Counted from the first letter of the stretch, positions 7,426 to 15,429 are shown. The stretch is 16,514 nt of DNA from an uncultured Clostridia bacterium (GCA_937901465.1 CALGTU010000214.1:1-16514), one strand, 5' to 3'. Translations and numbers: made by a program. Notes: generated by a model not told the origin, from the letters alone.

Positions 7426-8607
7426 ATGAAAATCAATCTTGCCGTTATTTTCGGAGGAAAAAGCGTTGAACACGAAATCTCAATCATTTCAGCAGTTCAG
7501 GCTATAACAAATCTTAATACCGAAAAATATAACATCATTCCCGTTTACATCACAAAATCGGGAGAATTCTATACAGGTGATTATCTTAAAGAAATCGAAG
7601 CTTTCAGAGATATCCCTATGACACTCAAAAAGTGCAGAAAGGTTACATTTGTAGTCAACGAAGGAAAAACATTCCTTTCTGAAATTTCCTCAAAACTCTT
7701 TGCGGGAAAATATAATCAGGAAATAGATGTTGCTTTCCCTATTGTTCACGGAACAAATGTTGAAGACGGTGCTTTACAGGGTTATCTTCAGTCGGTAGGT
7801 ATTCCATATGTCGGTTGCGATGTTTTATCTTCCGCTGTCGGAATGAATAAGTATGTTATGAAAATTCTTCTCAAAGAAGCAGGTTTCCCCGTTCTCGATT
7901 GCTGTCGTTTCAAACTTAAAGAAACAGAAAAGCTTATCGATTGTATCCATAAAATCGAAAACAAGATAGGCTATCCAAACATTGTAAAGCCTGAAAATTT
8001 AGGTTCAAGCGTTGGTATCTCAAAGGCTGAAAACAGAAAAGAACTTGAAGCCGCACTTACAACAGCATTTGATTTTGCCGACACAGTAATCGTTGAAAGA
8101 GCAGTTCAGAATTTAAAGGAAATAAACTGTTCTGTTTTGGGCGATGTAAACGAAGCATCGGCATCGGTTTTAGAAGAACCCGTTCAGTCGGATAAAATAC
8201 TCAGTTATAAAGACAAATATGTTTCGGGCGATAAATCAGGCGGAAGCAAGGGCATGGCAACCTTAAAGAGAAAAATCCCCGCTGAAATCCCCGATGAAAC
8301 AGCAGAACAGATTAAGAAAATCGCGGTTGAAGCTTTCTGTCATCTTGGCTGTAACGGTGTTTCAAGAATAGATTTTCTTATGGATACAAAAACGGGTGAG
8401 TTCTGGCTCAACGAAATAAACACAATCCCCGGCTCGCTTTCATTCTATCTCTGGGAACCTACGGGAATGAAATACACAGAACTTCTCGATAAACTCATCT
8501 CACTTGCTTTAAAGAGACACAGAACAAACGAAAGAATAAACTATTCTTATGATACAAATATCCTTTCACAGTGCGGTTCATTCGGCTCTAAAGGCTCAAA
8601 GATGTAA
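7426..8607 (+). CDS. D-alanine--D-alanine ligase family protein
   Basis: This 393-residue ATP-grasp ligase couples two D-alanines using ATP. Key elements are GGKSVEHEIS (E15 for the first D-Ala), LGSSVG (S194/S195), the omega-loop SYKDKY with Y265 preserved, and the metal-binding NEINT (N329-T333). Keeping the Lys-Tyr of the omega loop argues for D-Ala-D-Ala rather than D-Ala-D-Lac. After NEINT the sequence is IPGSLSFYLWEP, unlike the VanA/VanG type, and the protein is longer than a usual Ddl (about 300-360), with an extra C-terminal tail. The ATG at 7426 has AGAGGTGG 5 nt upstream; an in-frame TTG at 7399 would overlap the Mur ligase stop and has no such site. It may be the sole Ddl or a paralogue specialised for the neighbouring ligase. 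Confidence 0.9.
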   Translation: MKINLAVIFGGKSVEHEISIISAVQAITNLNTEKYNIIPVYITKSGEFYTGDYLKEIEAFRDIPMTLKKCRKVTFVVNEGKTFLSEISSKLFAGKYNQEIDVAFPIVHGTNVEDGALQGYLQSVGIPYVGCDVLSSAVGMNKYVMKILLKEAGFPVLDCCRFKLKETEKLIDCIHKIENKIGYPNIVKPENLGSSVGISKAENRKELEAALTTAFDFADTVIVERAVQNLKEINCSVLGDVNEASASVLEEPVQSDKILSYKDKYVSGDKSGGSKGMATLKRKIPAEIPDETAEQIKKIAVEAFCHLGCNGVSRIDFLMDTKTGEFWLNEINTIPGSLSFYLWEPTGMKYTELLDKLISLALKRHRTNERINYSYDTNILSQCGSFGSKGSKM

Positions 8608-8623
8608 TTAAAAGAGTGATTTT

Positions 8624-9961
8624 ATGAAGATAAAAAATCCGTTCAGAAGACAGAGTACATCTGCCTTTCAGACGATAATACTTAGTTTTTTAGGAATTAT
8701 ACTTGTCGGAACTTTTCTTCTTCTATTGCCTTTCGCAACAAAAGAAGGAAACACAACAACCTTTTTCGACGCCCTGTTCACCTCGGTTTCAGCGACCTGC
8801 GTAACAGGTCTTATAGTCAAGGATACCGCAACCCACTGGACAGTTTTCGGTCAGGCGGTAATACTTATGCTTATTCAGATAGGCGGTATGGGCGTTATAA
8901 CAATAAGCGTAGGACTTGTAGGACTCACAGGCAAAAAAATAGGACTTCGTGAAAGAAGCATAATGCAGGAATCTATTTCTGCTCCTCAGCTCGGTGGCAT
9001 AGTAAGGTTTACATCGTTTATAATCAGAACAGTTCTTGTTATAGAACTTATAGGTGCAATTCTGCTGTTGCCCGTTTTTTGTAAGGAATTCGGAGCTGTC
9101 GGAATATGGTATGCCGTATTTCATTCTGTTTCTGCATTCTGCAATGCAGGTTTTGACCTTATGGGAGTAAAAGAAAACTTTTCATCTCTCGTTTCTTTTG
9201 CTGATAACGCTTATGTAAATATAATAATTATGCTTCTGATAATAATAGGGGGCATAAGTTTTATGACATGGCAGGATGTGAAGGAGCATAAATTCCGTTT
9301 CAGAAAATATACCCTTCAGAGCAAGATCATAATAATTGTTTCAACAATACTTATTTTTGTTCCTGCGGTTTATTTCTTCTTCTTTGAATACAGCGATGTT
9401 CCGACGGGTAGCAGGATAATATACTCACTTTTCCAGTCTGTAACAACAAGAACAGCAGGCTTCAATACAACAAATCTTGATGCCATGTCGGACTCGGGAA
9501 AGGTTCTTATGACAGCGCTTATGCTTGTAGGTGGCTCGCCCGGGTCAACTGCCGGCGGAATGAAAACAACAACCGTTGCAGTTCTTTTCCTTGCGGCGAT
9601 AACTGTTTTCGGAAGAAAGAAAGATGTAAAATGCCTTGACAGAAGACTTCCCGAAGATGTTGTAAGAAGTTCGGGTGCTATATTCTTCATCTATATGGCA
9701 CTTTTCATAACAAGTGCTGCAATAATAAGCAGAATTGAAAACCTGCCTATTCTGACCTGTCTTTTTGAAACAGGTTCGGCAATAGGAACAGTAGGACTTA
9801 CATTGGGGATAACCACATCCCTTTCTCTTCCGTCAAGAATAATACTTATATTTCTTATGTTTTTCGGAAGACTCGGCGGCCTTACAATGATTTATGCCGC
9901 ACTTCCCTCAGGCTCGGCAGAAGCAACAAAAATGCCGCTCGAAAAAATAACAGTAGGGTAA
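8624..9961 (+). CDS. ktrB: KtrB/TrkH-family potassium uptake membrane subunit
   Basis: This 445-residue polytopic protein has the four pore-loop repeats of the Trk/Ktr/HKT superfamily. Each carries its filter glycine: TCVTGL (G62), CNAGF (G176), TRTAGFN (G279) and TVGL (G391). The length matches KtrB (about 450) rather than the longer TrkH (about 480). The conserved GGSPGSTAGGMKT region follows the third repeat. It should import potassium across the cytoplasmic membrane, driven or gated by sodium and ATP/ADP binding to KtrA. It lies 16 bp behind the ddl-like gene and 15 bp ahead of ktrA, so it belongs to the same operon. The ribosome binding site (AAGAGTGA) is weaker than its neighbours'. Confidence 0.93.
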   Translation: MKIKNPFRRQSTSAFQTIILSFLGIILVGTFLLLLPFATKEGNTTTFFDALFTSVSATCVTGLIVKDTATHWTVFGQAVILMLIQIGGMGVITISVGLVGLTGKKIGLRERSIMQESISAPQLGGIVRFTSFIIRTVLVIELIGAILLLPVFCKEFGAVGIWYAVFHSVSAFCNAGFDLMGVKENFSSLVSFADNAYVNIIIMLLIIIGGISFMTWQDVKEHKFRFRKYTLQSKIIIIVSTILIFVPAVYFFFFEYSDVPTGSRIIYSLFQSVTTRTAGFNTTNLDAMSDSGKVLMTALMLVGGSPGSTAGGMKTTTVAVLFLAAITVFGRKKDVKCLDRRLPEDVVRSSGAIFFIYMALFITSAAIISRIENLPILTCLFETGSAIGTVGLTLGITTSLSLPSRIILIFLMFFGRLGGLTMIYAALPSGSAEATKMPLEKITVG

Positions 9962-9976
9962 AGGAGAGTTTTATAT

Positions 9977-10624
9977 ATGGAATCAGCACTTATAATAGGC
10001 ACAGGTCAGTATGGCTCGCATATAGCCAAAAGAATGGAAGAACTGGGATGCGAGGTTATGGCTATCGACATAAACGAAGAACGCATAAACGACATTCTTC
10101 CCTTTGTTACAAGCGCACAGATAGGTGACAGCACAGACGATGATTTTCTTAAATCTCTGGGTGTTTCCAATTATGATGTATGCATAGTTTCAATAGGAGA
10201 TAATTTTCAGAATTCTCTTGAAACAACCGCACTCTTAAAAGAACTCGGTGCTAAAAAGGTAATTGCGAGAGCATCAAATGATGTTCAGATGAAATTCCTT
10301 CTCCGTAACGGTGCCGATGAAGTGGCATATCCCGAAAAACAATCCGCTATGAGAATAGCAACAAAGTATGCTTCTGAAAGTATTCTCGATTTTCTCGAAC
10401 TTGATGATAAATACTCAATCTATGAGATGAGAGTTCCGTCGGAATGGAATGGAAAATGCATTTCTGATCTTGACATAAGAAGGAAATACAATATAAACAT
10501 AATCTCGTTGAAACGCAATGGTCAGATGTGCGTTCCGATGCCCGATACAATGCTGGATCTTGATGATATCGTTCTTGTTATAGGCGATATAGAAGACATC
10601 CAGAAATGTTTTAAAGTGAAGTAA
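9977..10624 (+). CDS. ktrA: KtrA-type potassium channel regulator (RCK domains)
   Basis: The 215-residue protein is a cytosolic regulatory subunit of the KtrAB uptake system. Residues 2-118 form an RCK_N Rossmann domain with the nucleotide motif GTGQYG (8-13) and the ribose-binding acidic residue D31; GDSTDDDFLKSLGV follows at about 50-63. Residues of about 133-215 form the RCK_C (TrkA_C) domain, which in other Firmicutes KtrA proteins binds cyclic-di-AMP and shuts uptake. ATP/ADP and possibly c-di-AMP control is therefore expected from the family, not shown here. AAGGAGAG lies upstream of the ATG. This is the last gene of the operon and ends at a strong terminator. Confidence 0.93.
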   Translation: MESALIIGTGQYGSHIAKRMEELGCEVMAIDINEERINDILPFVTSAQIGDSTDDDFLKSLGVSNYDVCIVSIGDNFQNSLETTALLKELGAKKVIARASNDVQMKFLLRNGADEVAYPEKQSAMRIATKYASESILDFLELDDKYSIYEMRVPSEWNGKCISDLDIRRKYNINIISLKRNGQMCVPMPDTMLDLDDIVLVIGDIEDIQKCFKVK

Positions 10625-10657
10625 AAAAACAACTCCCAAAAGGGAGTTGTTTTTTTA
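10623..10657. terminator. Bidirectional rho-independent terminator
   Basis: ACAACTCCC (10629-10637), loop AAAA, and GGGAGTTGT (10642-10650), flanked by an A-run on the left and a T-run on the right. It can stop ktrA on the plus strand and the EamA transporter, whose stop codon lies at its edge, on the minus strand. Confidence 0.9.
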
Positions 10658-11587
10658 CTTATCCTTGCGGTAATTAACAACAAAAATTCCTATGCATACA
10701 AGTATCAGCGAGATAAGACTGTTGATACTAATAGCCTCCGCTATTTCTCCCAAGAAAATCGCCGAAAGCAAAACACCGAAAATCTGTTTTGTAAATCCAT
10801 AGACAGATATTTCAGAAACGGGATTGTGTTTTAAAAGAAGCGACCATAATGTATAAGCCGCAGCAGATACAAACGCAAGATACAAAAGAAGAATTACAGA
10901 TGAAACAACGCCAAAAGATATTCTTCCACCTATCAAAAATCCTGTCACAGCGAGAATGATTCCGCCTATAAAAAACTGCCATCCGCTAAGCATCATAGGA
11001 TTATCATCTTTAGAAAATTTCTTCATCATTATAGATGAAAAAGCCGATGCAACTGTTGAAATAAGAATAAATCCTTCTCCCGTAAGTGAAAACGAAAAAT
11101 CATATGAAAATCCTTTCATATTTATAATCATAACACCGATAAATCCGATTATACAACCAATTATTTTTTTAGCGGTAAGGTTTTCAAGTTTAAAAACAAC
11201 CGCTGAAAGAATAAGCGTTATAAAAACACTTGTTCCGATTATTACCGAAGCTTTCACTCCCGATGTTCTTGCAAGACCTATATAATAGAAGAAATACTGT
11301 ATTACCGTCTGAAAAAGAGAAATGACAAAAACTTTTCCTATTGATTTTTTCTTAGGATAAAGAAATTTTTTCGATAAAAGCGATGATATTATAATCACCA
11401 TTATTCCTGCTATCGCAAATCTTATCCCCGCAAAAAGAATTTGAGCACCAATATCGTCTGAAGGAATGTTAAAAAGATGAAATCCCTTTTTAACAGCAGG
11501 AAAAGCACTTCCCCATAACATACAGCAGAAAAGGCTTAAAAGGCATACAAAAACGGGCTTTTTAAGAATATTGTTTTTCTTTTCCAT
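10655..11587 (-). CDS. EamA/DMT-superfamily transporter
   Basis: This 310-residue protein has ten predicted membrane segments in two EamA repeats (about 15-146 and 170-306). The first repeat has WGSAFPAVKKG (25-35) and GIRFAIAG (54-61); the second ends in a short basic tail, NYRKDK. Family members export amino acids, nucleobases, drugs or other metabolites, and the substrate cannot be predicted. The ATG at 11587 is forced by an in-frame TGA just upstream, yet the nearest purine-rich site (AAGGAC) is about 16 nt away, longer than usual, so translation may be weak. It lies downstream of htrA on the same strand, separated by a hairpin. Confidence 0.88.
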   Translation of the reverse strand: MEKKNNILKKPVFVCLLSLFCCMLWGSAFPAVKKGFHLFNIPSDDIGAQILFAGIRFAIAGIMVIIISSLLSKKFLYPKKKSIGKVFVISLFQTVIQYFFYYIGLARTSGVKASVIIGTSVFITLILSAVVFKLENLTAKKIIGCIIGFIGVMIINMKGFSYDFSFSLTGEGFILISTVASAFSSIMMKKFSKDDNPMMLSGWQFFIGGIILAVTGFLIGGRISFGVVSSVILLLYLAFVSAAAYTLWSLLLKHNPVSEISVYGFTKQIFGVLLSAIFLGEIAEAISINSLISLILVCIGIFVVNYRKDK

Positions 11588-11619
11588 AAATTTTAAAATT
11601 CAGTCCTTATAAATAAATC

Positions 11620-11640
11620 AAGGGTACATTCAGTACCCTT
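11620..11640 (-). terminator. Probable terminator after htrA
   Basis: AAGGGTAC (11620-11627) and GTACCCTT (11633-11640) form a perfect 8-bp stem with a 5-nt loop, 15 nt past the htrA stop on the minus strand. The following minus-strand sequence, TGATTTATTTAT, is T-rich but interrupted, so termination may be partial with some read-through into the EamA gene. Confidence 0.6.
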
Positions 11641-11654
11641 AATTATTATGCATT

Positions 11655-13172
11655 TTATTCTTTGAGTTCGCCAAGCTTGAATGATATTGTACGTGTTGTT
11701 TTGTTTCCGTCTTCGTCATATCTTACTACTACAGCAGTAGCGGTATCACCGGGCTTGTATCCTTCAAGAGCATCCATAACTGTCTGCGAACTGTAAACTT
11801 CAAAGCCGTTTATTCTTGTTATTATATCGCCGGCTTTTATATCTTCTGTTGCTATATCACAATCTTCCGCTATTTCGGCAATATAAAGACCGGGGATTCT
11901 TCCGTTCTGCGAAGCGATTTCAGGAGAAACGGGTGTATATGTAATTCCTACTCTCGGTCTTCCCGTAACATAACCCGTTCTGATTATATCGTTTATAACG
12001 GGAATAGCTTCGTTTATTGAGATTGCAAATGTAAGATTTTCAAGGTCTGAATTGATACCTGTATATTTGAAGTTGTTTATTCCGATAACCTGAGCGTATT
12101 CATTGACAAGCGGACCGCCCGAGTTTCCCGGGTTTACAGATGCGTCGGTCTGGATATAGTTCATTTCATAGCTGTTCTGATTGAGCTGTAAAGTTCTGTT
12201 AAGACCCGAAACATATCCGCCCGTAAATGTATTCGAGAAAACCCCTCCCGAATAACCTATCGCATAAACTCTTTCACCGATGATTATATCATCTGAATTA
12301 CCAAGCTGTGCAGGAACAAAATCTTTCTTATCGGTAATCATTTTAAGAACGGCAAGGTCTGTTCTTGTGTCTGTTCCAACGAGTGCAAGGTCATAAACTT
12401 CGCCGTCGGTTGTCATTGCCTTCATAGCATAAGCGCCTGTTATAACATGGTCGTTTGTAACTATGTATCCGTCGTTTGTAAGGATAATTCCCGAACCGGC
12501 CGATTGCTTCATACCATCTTTTGAAACACTTGCTCTTATGCTTACAACAGAGGGAACAATCTCTCTGTAAACGCCTTCTGAGGTAAATGTTCCGTTTGCG
12601 TTATAATATCTGTTGTATGAATCAGGTTTATCCGAATTCGTAATATTGTGTTTGTCTGATGTGGCATCAGGGTCAGGCTTCTGCTGTTCATCTGGAATGT
12701 CATCTTCGAATTCGAATCCATAGATATCATCGCCATAGCCCTTGTCGTTTTTATCCTCGTTGTCTTTATCGTCTTTATCTGATTTATCATCAGGATTTTC
12801 TTTATCATCCTTATCTTCATCATCTTCGTATTCCGAGATGCTTTCATCGGGTTTTTCATAAATGCTTGCAAAATAATTGTTTGTTGAAAGAAAAGCAAAC
12901 AAGAATACAAAAATACCGATTACGCAGACAGACATAAGAGAAAGTGCAACAATTCCGCTTCTTCTTTTCTTTTTTCCTGTTGTTTCGAGATTCTGCGGAA
13001 CAAATTCAGCAAACTTGGGTTCAGCATCGGGATTATTCATATCTCTCGGCAGAGGATATTTCTGATAGAAACTTTCCTGCTCAAAATAATCCTTATGCGG
13101 TTTTTCTTCTTTTTTAATTGTTTCTGTTACTGCTTCGGAGATTTCATTTTCGTTGTTAAGATTATATTCCAT
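11655..13172 (-). CDS. htrA: Membrane-anchored HtrA/DegP-type serine protease
   Basis: The 505-residue protein has a cytosolic N-terminus (1-73), one membrane anchor (about 74-95), a very acidic Asp/Lys/Glu linker (about 114-158), a trypsin-like protease domain and a C-terminal PDZ domain (about 395-505). The triad is complete: H242 (TNDHV), D272 (TRTDLAVL) and S351 (GNSGGP). Such proteases degrade or refold misfolded proteins outside the membrane. The start codon lies inside the end of the kinase gene (11-bp overlap), with AAGGAGAAGAAG just before it, so the two are translationally coupled. The layout matches regulator-kinase-HtrA stress loci such as CssRS- or CiaRH-linked htrA. The protease/PDZ assignment is secure; the client proteins are unknown. 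Confidence 0.95.
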   Translation of the reverse strand: MEYNLNNENEISEAVTETIKKEEKPHKDYFEQESFYQKYPLPRDMNNPDAEPKFAEFVPQNLETTGKKKRRSGIVALSLMSVCVIGIFVFLFAFLSTNNYFASIYEKPDESISEYEDDEDKDDKENPDDKSDKDDKDNEDKNDKGYGDDIYGFEFEDDIPDEQQKPDPDATSDKHNITNSDKPDSYNRYYNANGTFTSEGVYREIVPSVVSIRASVSKDGMKQSAGSGIILTNDGYIVTNDHVITGAYAMKAMTTDGEVYDLALVGTDTRTDLAVLKMITDKKDFVPAQLGNSDDIIIGERVYAIGYSGGVFSNTFTGGYVSGLNRTLQLNQNSYEMNYIQTDASVNPGNSGGPLVNEYAQVIGINNFKYTGINSDLENLTFAISINEAIPVINDIIRTGYVTGRPRVGITYTPVSPEIASQNGRIPGLYIAEIAEDCDIATEDIKAGDIITRINGFEVYSSQTVMDALEGYKPGDTATAVVVRYDEDGNKTTRTISFKLGELKE

Positions 13173-14625
13173 CTTCTTCTCCTTTACGCTGAGATTTTCT
13201 GTCGGACTTTTTATTCGCTGTCTTAAGACCGAATGAAAATTCTGTATATTCGCCCGGTTTACTCTTGACTATGATGTGTCCGTCATGAAGATTTACTATC
13301 GAACGTACAATCGCGAGACCAAGACCAACGCCTGTTTTGTCTTTACCGTGAGATTCGTCGGTTTTATAGAATCTTTCAAAAACTCTCGGGATTTCTTCTT
13401 CTGTAAGACCGCCACCGCTGTTTCTTACAGCAACATATGTCTTTCCGCCTTCCTTTGTGAAAGAAAAGGCGATATATCCGCCTATATCGACAAACTTTAT
13501 CGCGTTTTCGATAAGGTTATAGATTATCTGTTGAACAAGGTCGCTGTCCGCAACGATATAATGCGGGGGAGAGTCGAGTCCCAAAACATCAACATGTCTG
13601 TCTGTAATTCTCTTTTCAAAAAGGAATACAGTTTTTATTGTGAGTGCAGTTATATCGAATTCTTCCTGCTTCATCTTTATTTCGCCCGATTCATATTTTG
13701 AAATGTTGAGCATTGAGCGCACCATTCTTGAAAGGCGGTTTATTTCTTCAGAAACTATTGTTAAATACTGTTTATGCATTTCAGGTGGAATTGTTCCGTC
13801 TAATATACCGTCAACAAATCCGCCGATACTTGTCATAGGAGTTTTGAGTTCATGGGATACATTCGCGATAAAGCTTTTTCTCGAACTTTCAAGTCCTTCA
13901 AGAGAATTTGCCATGTTGTTCATAGCGGCGGCAAGTTCTCCGAACTCATCGCTGTCGGTGATTTTCAGTTTTTCTGAAAAATCTCCTTTACCGAAACGTT
14001 CTGCGGCTTTCATCATATCGCTTACAGGCTTCATCATATCTCTTGTAACAAAATAAAGAATCACAAAAGTTATCGCTGTTGATATTGCAAAAACAGAAAC
14101 AAATGTTTTTATTATGTCTGTTACAAGGCCGTTATAATCATCTGTCGCTGTATATATGATTATAAAGAATTCTCCCTTTTCTGTATAAATGGGGAGTGCG
14201 AACGAAAAAACTCTTCTCCCGAAGAAATCTTCAAGTGTAGACCCCGATGAAAAAGAACCTTCGGATGGAGTGTTCTGTATAACCGAATTATCGAGTATCT
14301 TATATAGCTGTTCGTCATTTGTAGAAACAAGACATTTACCGGTTGAAGTTTCAACGACAGACATATCATAATCGGGAATAATATCGAGATATCTGGTTTC
14401 TTTGTCAAGAGCGGCCAAGCCTTCCTCTGTTTTAAGGTCGTTTTCATTTATACATATTTCTATGTTATCTGAAATAACCGCAGCGGTTTCAGAAAGTGAA
14501 TCCTTTATGTCGTTCTTATATACATTTACTACTGTTATAGCAATAACGGTTCCTATACAGATTATAGCCGAAAGAATAACTGCGGCGCAGAGAGAAAAGT
14601 ATTTTGTTATCATTCTGTTTTTCAT
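13162..14625 (-). CDS. Membrane sensor histidine kinase
   Basis: This 487-residue kinase has a first membrane segment (about 11-34), an extracytoplasmic sensor of about 135 residues, a second membrane segment (about 172-194) and a HAMP linker (about 195-248). A HisKA dimerisation domain follows, with the phospho-acceptor H258 in SHELKTP, and then a HATPase_c domain with the N-box (N370, N374), G1 (NSGGG) and G2 (GVGLGLAI, 432-439). It should autophosphorylate on an envelope signal and pass the phosphate to the regulator encoded upstream. The sensor part has no domain I recognise. AAGGTG lies about 8 nt before the ATG at 14625. A 39-nt gap with a hairpin separates it from the regulator gene, and its 3' end overlaps htrA. 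Organisation fits CssS- or PhoR-like kinases. Confidence 0.93.
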   Translation of the reverse strand: MKNRMITKYFSLCAAVILSAIICIGTVIAITVVNVYKNDIKDSLSETAAVISDNIEICINENDLKTEEGLAALDKETRYLDIIPDYDMSVVETSTGKCLVSTNDEQLYKILDNSVIQNTPSEGSFSSGSTLEDFFGRRVFSFALPIYTEKGEFFIIIYTATDDYNGLVTDIIKTFVSVFAISTAITFVILYFVTRDMMKPVSDMMKAAERFGKGDFSEKLKITDSDEFGELAAAMNNMANSLEGLESSRKSFIANVSHELKTPMTSIGGFVDGILDGTIPPEMHKQYLTIVSEEINRLSRMVRSMLNISKYESGEIKMKQEEFDITALTIKTVFLFEKRITDRHVDVLGLDSPPHYIVADSDLVQQIIYNLIENAIKFVDIGGYIAFSFTKEGGKTYVAVRNSGGGLTEEEIPRVFERFYKTDESHGKDKTGVGLGLAIVRSIVNLHDGHIIVKSKPGEYTEFSFGLKTANKKSDRKSQRKGEEDGI

Positions 14626-14656
14626 TCAGCCGCACCTTCTTTCATTTTAATTAAAG

Positions 14657-14680
14657 AGAGCCGATTATTTAATCGGCTCT
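14657..14680 (-). promoter_or_regulatory. Intra-operon hairpin over the response regulator stop codon
   Basis: AGAGCCGATT (14657-14666) and AATCGGCTCT (14671-14680) form a perfect 10-bp stem with a 4-nt loop that contains part of the regulator's stop codon. On the minus strand it is followed by CTTTAATTAAAA, a weak T tract. It could be a leaky terminator that lowers kinase and protease output relative to the regulator, or an RNA-stabilising hairpin. Confidence 0.55.
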
Positions 14681-15369
14681 TCTGTGGTTTCAAATTTATA
14701 GCCTACACCCCATACGGTTTTGAGTACCCATTTGTCAGATACCCCTTCAAGCTTTTCACGAAGACGCTTTATGTGAACGTCTATTGTTCTTGAATCACCG
14801 TAATATTCAAAGCCCCATACTTCATCAAGAAGCTGGTCTCTTGTATAAACTCTGTTGGGATTGGAAGCGAGGTAGAAAAGAAGTTCAAGTTCCTTAGGAG
14901 GAGTGTCAAGAACCTTTCCGTCAACTTTGAGTTCGTATCTTGTCATGTTAACCTGAAGCTTGTCATAAGAAACTTCTTTCGATTCTATTTCGGGAGCTGT
15001 CTGACCTGCTCTGCGGTAAACCGCCTTTATTCTTGCAACAACTTCCTTTGCGTCGAAAGGCTTTACTATGTAGTCGTCAGCGCCGAGTTCAAGGCCTAAA
15101 ACTTTATCAAATGTTTCTGATTTTGCAGTAACCATAAGTATCGGAACATTTGATTTTTTTCTGATTTCTCTGCAAACCTGCCAACCGTCCATAACGGGAA
15201 GCATAATGTCAAGAAGAATGACATCGGGCTTTGTCATATTGAATTTTTCAATACCTTTTTCGCCATCGTGTGCGAGAATAACTGTATATCCTTCTTTTTC
15301 AAGATAAATTCTGAGTAATTCGCATATGTTGATATCATCGTCAACAACAAGTATTTTTTCGAGCGCCAT
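14665..15369 (-). CDS. OmpR/PhoB-family response regulator
   Basis: The 234-residue protein has a receiver domain (about 4-118) and a winged-helix DNA-binding domain (about 135-230). In the receiver, acidic pocket residues D10/D11, phospho-acceptor D54 (LLDIMLP), T81 and K103 (KPF) are all present. The C-terminal domain has the OmpR-type PPKELELLFYLA helix and TIDVHIKRLREKL recognition region. The start is taken as 15369, with GAGGGG 9 nt upstream, because an in-frame ATG at 15399 has no ribosome binding site and would add an atypical ten residues. Overall it resembles the PhoP/WalR/CssR group; the partner kinase and htrA lie downstream in the same operon, so it probably controls envelope-stress or wall genes. 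The exact orthologue is not decided. Confidence 0.93.
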   Translation of the reverse strand: MALEKILVVDDDINICELLRIYLEKEGYTVILAHDGEKGIEKFNMTKPDVILLDIMLPVMDGWQVCREIRKKSNVPILMVTAKSETFDKVLGLELGADDYIVKPFDAKEVVARIKAVYRRAGQTAPEIESKEVSYDKLQVNMTRYELKVDGKVLDTPPKELELLFYLASNPNRVYTRDQLLDEVWGFEYYGDSRTIDVHIKRLREKLEGVSDKWVLKTVWGVGYKFETTEEPIK

Positions 15370-15405
15370 CTTAGCTTTCCCCTCTCTAAAAATATTCATA
15401 ATAAC

Positions 15406-15411
15406 ATTATA
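15406..15411 (-). promoter_or_regulatory. -10 box for the regulator-kinase-htrA operon
   Basis: A perfect TATAAT on the minus strand (15411 to 15406) lies about 37 nt before the ATG at 15369. No good -35 box stands at 17 nt; instead a direct repeat occupies that region, which is typical of an activator-dependent promoter. Confidence 0.5.
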
Positions 15412-15429
15412 CTTTATTTATAATTACTA

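Noticed and set aside
7426..8607. Vancomycin-resistance (Van) type ligase
   Set aside because: The omega-loop Lys-Tyr is retained and there is no vanH, vanX, vanT or vanY partner nearby, so a D-Lac/D-Ser resistance cluster is not supported.
12542..12937. Open frames on both strands across the HtrA linker
   Set aside because: They are frame shadows caused by the repetitive Asp/Lys codons of the linker. HtrA itself is continuous in frame.
13640..14056. Plus-strand open frame of 138 codons
   Set aside because: It is antisense to the histidine kinase, which has all its catalytic motifs. The frame has no ribosome binding site.
15370..15399. Upstream ATG at 15399 for the response regulator
   Set aside because: It has no ribosome binding site and would begin very close to the -10 box. 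The ATG at 15369 has a good site and the usual family N-terminus.
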